This document shows positions 60,175 through 64,000 of a stretch of 64,000 nt of DNA, one piece after another. The position numbers and the translations under genes are program-made. The DNA is from Zygosaccharomyces rouxii (Eukaryota > Ascomycota > Saccharomycetes > Saccharomycetales > Saccharomycetaceae), in contig NC_012995.1 of assembly GCF_000026365.1 (NCBI RefSeq), positions 188,501 to 252,500 on the forward strand. Reading direction: 5' to 3'. The notes below the pieces were generated by a model that had not been told where the DNA came from, did no database searches, and saw only the letters and a program-made list of their open reading frames with translations. Each line of letters opens with the position of its first letter. Within the stretch, counting starts at the first letter, position 1.

Positions 60175-60709
60175 TTACTCTTCATCAGCTTCTTCCTCTG
60201 GAGTAACTTGGTAGAAGGCCAATCTGTATTGGTTGGTCTTAACAGAGACGAATCTGATCCAGTCTCTCAATTGGTTCTTCTTCAAGTACTTCTTGGTCAA
60301 GTACTTCAAGTACTTACCAGAGAACTTGGTGGCAGAAACAACAGTAACAACGGAGCCGTTTTCTTCAACAGAAACAGCGTTACCCAAGTTACCGGTAGCA
60401 CCTTCAACCTTGATGTGTTCAATCAAGAACTTAGCGTAAGAAGCTGGGTCAAAGACACCGTTTTCAACTGGAGAAGAAACGTCAACGGTAAAAGTCTTGG
60501 TAACCTTTTGCTTTCTGGAGGTCTAAAATAGGGAGACAGTTAGTAAATCAGATTCAACCGCCGCAAATTACGATCGCCAGCTGCTATTAACAATCACATG
60601 GAGTGAATTTTTAAAATACAGTATGGCAAACCCTCCGAAGTTTTGATAATAGTGAGCGACAGTGCGTAATTTTTGGTTCACAATATTAACCACATACGTT
60701 TGGAGCCAT
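60175..60709 (-). CDS. RPL22: 60S ribosomal protein L22, spliced (60698-60709 joined to 60175-60522)
   Basis: Exon 1 encodes MAPN and exon 2 continues [20 protein letters not shown], giving 119 residues. [15 protein letters not shown] and [20 protein letters not shown] match yeast Rpl22, and the end is acidic (EEEADEE). eL22 lies near the exit tunnel. S. cerevisiae has paralogs RPL22A (YLR061W) and RPL22B (YFL034C-A); here one gene stands at the merged ancestral locus. In yeasts Rpl22 can inhibit splicing of its own pre-mRNA by binding the intron. Two Rap1-like sites lie upstream. Confidence 0.97.
60523..60697 (-). other. RPL22 intron (175 nt) with long-range stem
   Basis: Donor GTATGT (60697-60692), branch point TACTAAC (60545-60539) and acceptor AG (60524-60523) on the reverse strand. 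An 8-bp perfect complement, AAATTACG (60672-60665) and CGTAATTT (60572-60565), could bring the donor close to the branch point. Such zipper stems are known in other long yeast introns, and the enclosed region is the place to look for an Rpl22-binding hairpin. Confidence 0.85.
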
Positions 60710-61142
60710 TTTTGATCTTACTGGATAGTCGTCTACCTGGACTGGGAATGGTACTGCTAAGCACTGTGTTGAAATGGACGTCTTGATATGGTGAAATTTC
60801 AATTGAAAAAGTTCCAATAGAGTTGCGTCGCTTCGCGAGATGTACTTGAAATTTCAAATTTCAAATTTCAAATCTAAAAAATCGAATCTTTTAGAAAAGG
60901 TACGGATGTACAGTAGCAATGGATGTACGGATGAAGGTGTACTGAAGGAACAGTCATTCGAAGAGAGATCCTCTACGACTTCTACCATAAACAGTATTGT
61001 GGGAACAACATACAATGTTGTTCTTCAAATCGATGATTTAAGATAAAGGAAGAGCAGAAAGAAGACGGAAAGATAGGCTTAGGAGAAGCTTCCATAAATC
61101 TGCTTCCCGAGTGCTAAATTGCTAGCTATATTGCCGCTAAGG
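60710..61142. promoter_or_regulatory. Divergent RPL22/MIL1 promoter with Rap1 sites
   Basis: CATCCGTACATCC occurs on the reverse strand at 60933-60921, and ACATCCGTA at 60909-60901. These are close matches to the Rap1 RPG box, in the orientation and distance (190-225 bp) typical of ribosomal-protein genes. A run of AAATTTC heptamers fills 60846-60869, about 140-160 bp from RPL22. A short open frame at 60840-61046 overlaps these motifs and is not supported as a gene. Confidence 0.65.
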
Positions 61143-64000
61143 ATGACTTCCTCAGGTGAAGATCTGGGGTCCAATTTGCAAGGATTAAGCATCTCGGAAG
61201 CCATGGAAACAAAGTGTGAAGATGGTGGTGGAATGAACTATGATCATAGTTCTCGAAGGGACTCACTTGATTTGGGTGCTGTCTCGTTCAAAGCTTTCGA
61301 GAATGATGAGTTTGCAGAGATTCATTACAGAGATGCAGAAGACGGTAGAGGGGCAGCGGCACTAGAATCTGCCAATTTACCCCAAATTACGTCTAATAAT
61401 GGCAATATCGAAAATGATAGCGATAGTGACAGTGATTCTGGATGGCAGATAATGCCAACTATCGCTTCGTATAACATCTACGATGAAAAGGGTCAACTCT
61501 CAATACGTCCATATGAAGTCAGAAGCCTGCAGACTCCATCGCAGGAGGAACTATCTTCCAAGGATAAAAGTAATACAAAGACGACTTTTGGCTATACTAA
61601 AGTGGCTGCAGAGGAACAAGCTCAAAGATCCTTTCAAACTAACCGCAAGACAGATTTCCTCTTTGATCATAGGAGGTTGCGTAATGATAGTTCCAGAGGT
61701 ACGCTGGCGTCTGATGAAAAGGCAAAGGACGCAATGGAAACCGATCACGACTCTGATAGTTCAGAATTTTCGCAAGATGAAAAAGATGATGAAGAGACTT
61801 TCTATGATGAATATGAGGATGATGTAGAGCCAATGGATGATTTGAACCCTGATACCCAATTGGATGCTACCAAGAACATGCTAACGGAGAAGGAGAAATT
61901 TGCATATGTGGGGGCCATTAACGTTCTTATAAATCAAATATGTACAGAATTGGCTACATTGTGTCTTTGCGTAGATAACATTACCTCCCATAGAAAATTG
62001 GCACGCAGATTACAATTTGCTCAAAAAGATACAGCTGCATGGAAAACGGATATATTAGAGAGGATCTATACACACCTAAATGTATCAGATGAAGAGATTA
62101 TTATGATAGAACAATTATCAAACCATGGTGTTAGACTGGAAGATCTTTGTAAATGCCTGAAGACCCATCAGAAGGTGGAAAACCCATTTGAAGAACATGA
62201 TGATAGTAAGAATGATGAAAATAATGAAGAAGAGAAGATAGAGAAGGAACAGAAATCTCCGAATGAAAAGGAATCGGACATTAGAGAAAGTTGCGAATCT
62301 ACTACTTCTAGTGTAACAAAAAGAAACTTGGAAGATGAAGCAGAAGACAATAAAGAATCATACGGAATAAATATGCCCAATGAAGTGGTAAATCCAGATA
62401 TGATCAAAGATAAGAGTCGAATAGACATTGATGTTGCCTGGACAGTAATATGTGATTTATTTTTATTACTCTTACAGGATGCCGCCTATGATGCTCGTTC
62501 ACGTATTCTTCTACTCAGATTTGCCGAAGTTTTAAACGTTACAGGCTTAGAAGTGGCAGAATTCGAAAGGCGTATTACAGATTCTCTCGATATGGAACAA
62601 TCGACAGAGGATCAAAATTGGGACGAAACTAAACTCATGAAGGATAGACGTAAAAGAAGAAGAAGAAAGAAGTTATGTTATGTTGGTTTGGCCATGGTTG
62701 GTGGATCTTTGGTCTTAGGTTTAAGTGGTGGTCTACTGGCTCCCGTAATCGGTGCAGGTATAGCAGCTGGTTTGTCCACTGTAGGGATAACGGGTGCTAC
62801 AGGTTTTTTAACTGGTGCAGGTGGAGCCACCGCAGTGGCAGTAACGAGTACAGCGATCGGTGGTAATATTGGGTTTAAAGGTATGAAAAGAAGAATGGGA
62901 TCTGTGAGAACTTTTGAATTTTGCCCGCTACATAACAATCGTCGTGTCAACCTTTTAATCAGTGTTTCTGGTTGGATGATTGGTAATGTTGATGATGTTA
63001 GGCTTCCTTATTCAACGGTGGATCCTGTGGAAGGTGATCTTTACTCATTAAACTGGGAACCTGAAATGTTAAAATCTATCGGTGAAAGTATCACGATTAT
63101 TGCCAATGAACTTTTTGCCACTACCATTCAACAAGTTCTTGGTGCTACTGTTTTAACGGCGTTCATATCAGCTATCCAATGGCCGATGTGGCTTTCGAAA
63201 TTGAGTTACATTTTGGACAATCCTTGGAACGTCTCACTAGATAGAGCTTGGTCCGCTGGTAAAATTTTAGCTGATACCCTCATAGCGAAAAATTTGGGGC
63301 AAAGACCTACTACTTTAATGGGATTCTCCTTAGGTTCTAGAGTCATTTTCTCATGTCTCGTGGAGCTTTGCAAGAAAAAGGCATTTGGGTTGGTAGAAAA
63401 CGTCTACTTGTTTGGTACACCAGTTATAAAGAATAAGGAGCAATTGGTTATGGCACGTTCTGTGGTAAGTGGTAGATTCGTTAACGCCTATTCTGAGAAG
63501 GACTGGATGCTTGCATATCTATTCCGTGCAGCCGCCGGTGGATTCAGTACCGTCATGGGAATTACGCCAATTACAAATGTAGAGGGCATTGAGAATTTCG
63601 ATTGTACGGATGTTGTAGATGGTCATTTAGCATACCGTAAAAATATGCCAAAATTATTGAAAAGGTTGGGCATTTCAGTGGTAAGCGAACAATTCGTAGA
63701 GATTGAAGAGGACGTAGATTTTGGAGAGATTAAACGTAAAAGAAAGTTAGTTGAAGATGTGGACGCAGCACAAAAGAAGTTGTCAGAGAAAAAGAAGCAC
63801 AATAGTTGGGTACCCAAATGGTTGAAACCCAAAAAGTCTAAATGGCGCTCAATGGTGGAAGATACTGTAGAAGAAGGAAAGGAAATTGAAATTCCTGCTC
63901 AGGCGGCCAAAGAAGAAGATATGATAAGCGATTCTACTAGGGAGTCCATGAAGGAGCCTTCTACTAAAGCAGGTGCTGAAGAAGGAACTACTGAAAAAAA
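61143..64000 (+). CDS. MIL1: Mil1-like DUF726 membrane protein, 3' end beyond window
   Basis: An open frame runs from the ATG at 61143 to the window edge: 952 full codons and no stop. The product starts MTSSGEDLGSNLQGLSISEA with an acidic, Ser-rich region (about 1-230). A helical region follows with TEKEKFAYVGAINVLINQIC near 250, a Gly/Ala-rich hydrophobic stretch (about 515-575, likely membrane) and the alpha/beta-hydrolase-like DUF726 core, where GFSLGSRVIFSCL carries a GxSxG-type nucleophile elbow near residue 727. A Lys-rich tail follows. S. cerevisiae Mil1 (YFL034W) binds the Apm2-containing AP-1 adaptor variant. Divergent from RPL22. The C-terminus cannot be judged. Confidence 0.88.
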   Translation, partial: MTSSGEDLGSNLQGLSISEAMETKCEDGGGMNYDHSSRRDSLDLGAVSFKAFENDEFAEIHYRDAEDGRGAAALESANLPQITSNNGNIENDSDSDSDSGWQIMPTIASYNIYDEKGQLSIRPYEVRSLQTPSQEELSSKDKSNTKTTFGYTKVAAEEQAQRSFQTNRKTDFLFDHRRLRNDSSRGTLASDEKAKDAMETDHDSDSSEFSQDEKDDEETFYDEYEDDVEPMDDLNPDTQLDATKNMLTEKEKFAYVGAINVLINQICTELATLCLCVDNITSHRKLARRLQFAQKDTAAWKTDILERIYTHLNVSDEEIIMIEQLSNHGVRLEDLCKCLKTHQKVENPFEEHDDSKNDENNEEEKIEKEQKSPNEKESDIRESCESTTSSVTKRNLEDEAEDNKESYGINMPNEVVNPDMIKDKSRIDIDVAWTVICDLFLLLLQDAAYDARSRILLLRFAEVLNVTGLEVAEFERRITDSLDMEQSTEDQNWDETKLMKDRRKRRRRKKLCYVGLAMVGGSLVLGLSGGLLAPVIGAGIAAGLSTVGITGATGFLTGAGGATAVAVTSTAIGGNIGFKGMKRRMGSVRTFEFCPLHNNRRVNLLISVSGWMIGNVDDVRLPYSTVDPVEGDLYSLNWEPEMLKSIGESITIIANELFATTIQQVLGATVLTAFISAIQWPMWLSKLSYILDNPWNVSLDRAWSAGKILADTLIAKNLGQRPTTLMGFSLGSRVIFSCLVELCKKKAFGLVENVYLFGTPVIKNKEQLVMARSVVSGRFVNAYSEKDWMLAYLFRAAAGGFSTVMGITPITNVEGIENFDCTDVVDGHLAYRKNMPKLLKRLGISVVSEQFVEIEEDVDFGEIKRKRKLVEDVDAAQKKLSEKKKHNSWVPKWLKPKKSKWRSMVEDTVEEGKEIEIPAQAAKEEDMISDSTRESMKEPSTKAGAEEGTTEK

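Noticed and set aside
60840..61046. 68-codon open frame in the RPL22/MIL1 promoter
   Set aside because: Overlaps AAATTTC heptamers and Rap1-like sites; composition is promoter-like.

Overview
The window is a compact, gene-dense fungal nuclear segment from a budding yeast of the family Saccharomycetaceae. Evidence: short 5' introns with GTAYGT donors and perfect TACTAAC branch points, AT-rich promoters with Rap1, Reb1, PAC and CACGTG sites, and about 29 proteins that align gene by gene with Saccharomyces cerevisiae. Genes alternate between two S. cerevisiae regions: the left arm of chromosome XII (SIC1, BOS1, FMP25, RPL10, BUD20, RGR1, XYL2, MEF1, FYV7, PET309, SPC3, SND2, PER33, BMT6) and the left arm of chromosome VI (FMP32, SEC53, OTU1, FET5, YFL040W, ACT1, YPT1, TUB2, RPO41, MOB2, MIL1). 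LAM5/6 and RPL22 are single genes where S. cerevisiae has one copy on each arm. This single interleaved order is what a lineage that split before the whole-genome duplication should show. Zygosaccharomyces is my best guess because of the amplified FLO11-type genes; Torulaspora or a relative is possible.

Layout. 1-10.7 kb: the N-terminus of SIC1 (cut by the window edge), spliced BOS1, two mitochondrial membrane proteins (FMP25, FMP32), SEC53, RPL10, BUD20, OTU1 and a LAM5/6 sterol transporter. 11-20.9 kb: Mediator subunit RGR1/MED14, xylitol dehydrogenase, a FET5-type multicopper oxidase, MEF1 and FYV7. 21-30.9 kb: BBC1 (apparently relocated here), PET309, SPC3 and a divergent sugar-porter-like MFS protein. 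31-46.7 kb: the unusual region, two large FLO11-type GPI cell-wall adhesins arranged as a tandem segmental duplication. 46.8-64 kb: spliced ACT1, SND2, YPT1, PER33, spliced TUB2, RPO41, MOB2, BMT6, spliced RPL22 and the N-terminal 952 codons of MIL1.

Main discovery. The adhesin segment duplicated together with the neighbouring end of the actin gene. A decayed, promoterless fragment of ACT1 (39723-40230, minus) lies between the adhesins, and the non-coding DNA before and after each adhesin is also homologous. The first adhesin (2302 aa) carries two complete Flo11 domains because of an internal duplication with a 1725-bp period; 572 bp of it read as identical. A 108-bp minisatellite makes up much of its Ser/Ala/Gly region. 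This looks like an actively recombining adhesin locus.

Functional themes. Several genes serve mitochondrial gene expression or membranes (FMP25, FMP32, MEF1, PET309, RPO41). Others serve ribosome production (RPL10, BUD20, FYV7, BMT6, RPL22), secretion and ER function (BOS1, SEC53, SPC3, SND2, YPT1, PER33, MIL1), and the cytoskeleton (ACT1, TUB2, BBC1). Four genes are spliced near their start codon: BOS1, ACT1, TUB2 and RPL22. I found no convincing tRNA, transposon, LTR or centromere in the window. Gene names rest on recognised protein similarity and gene order; no database search was possible.
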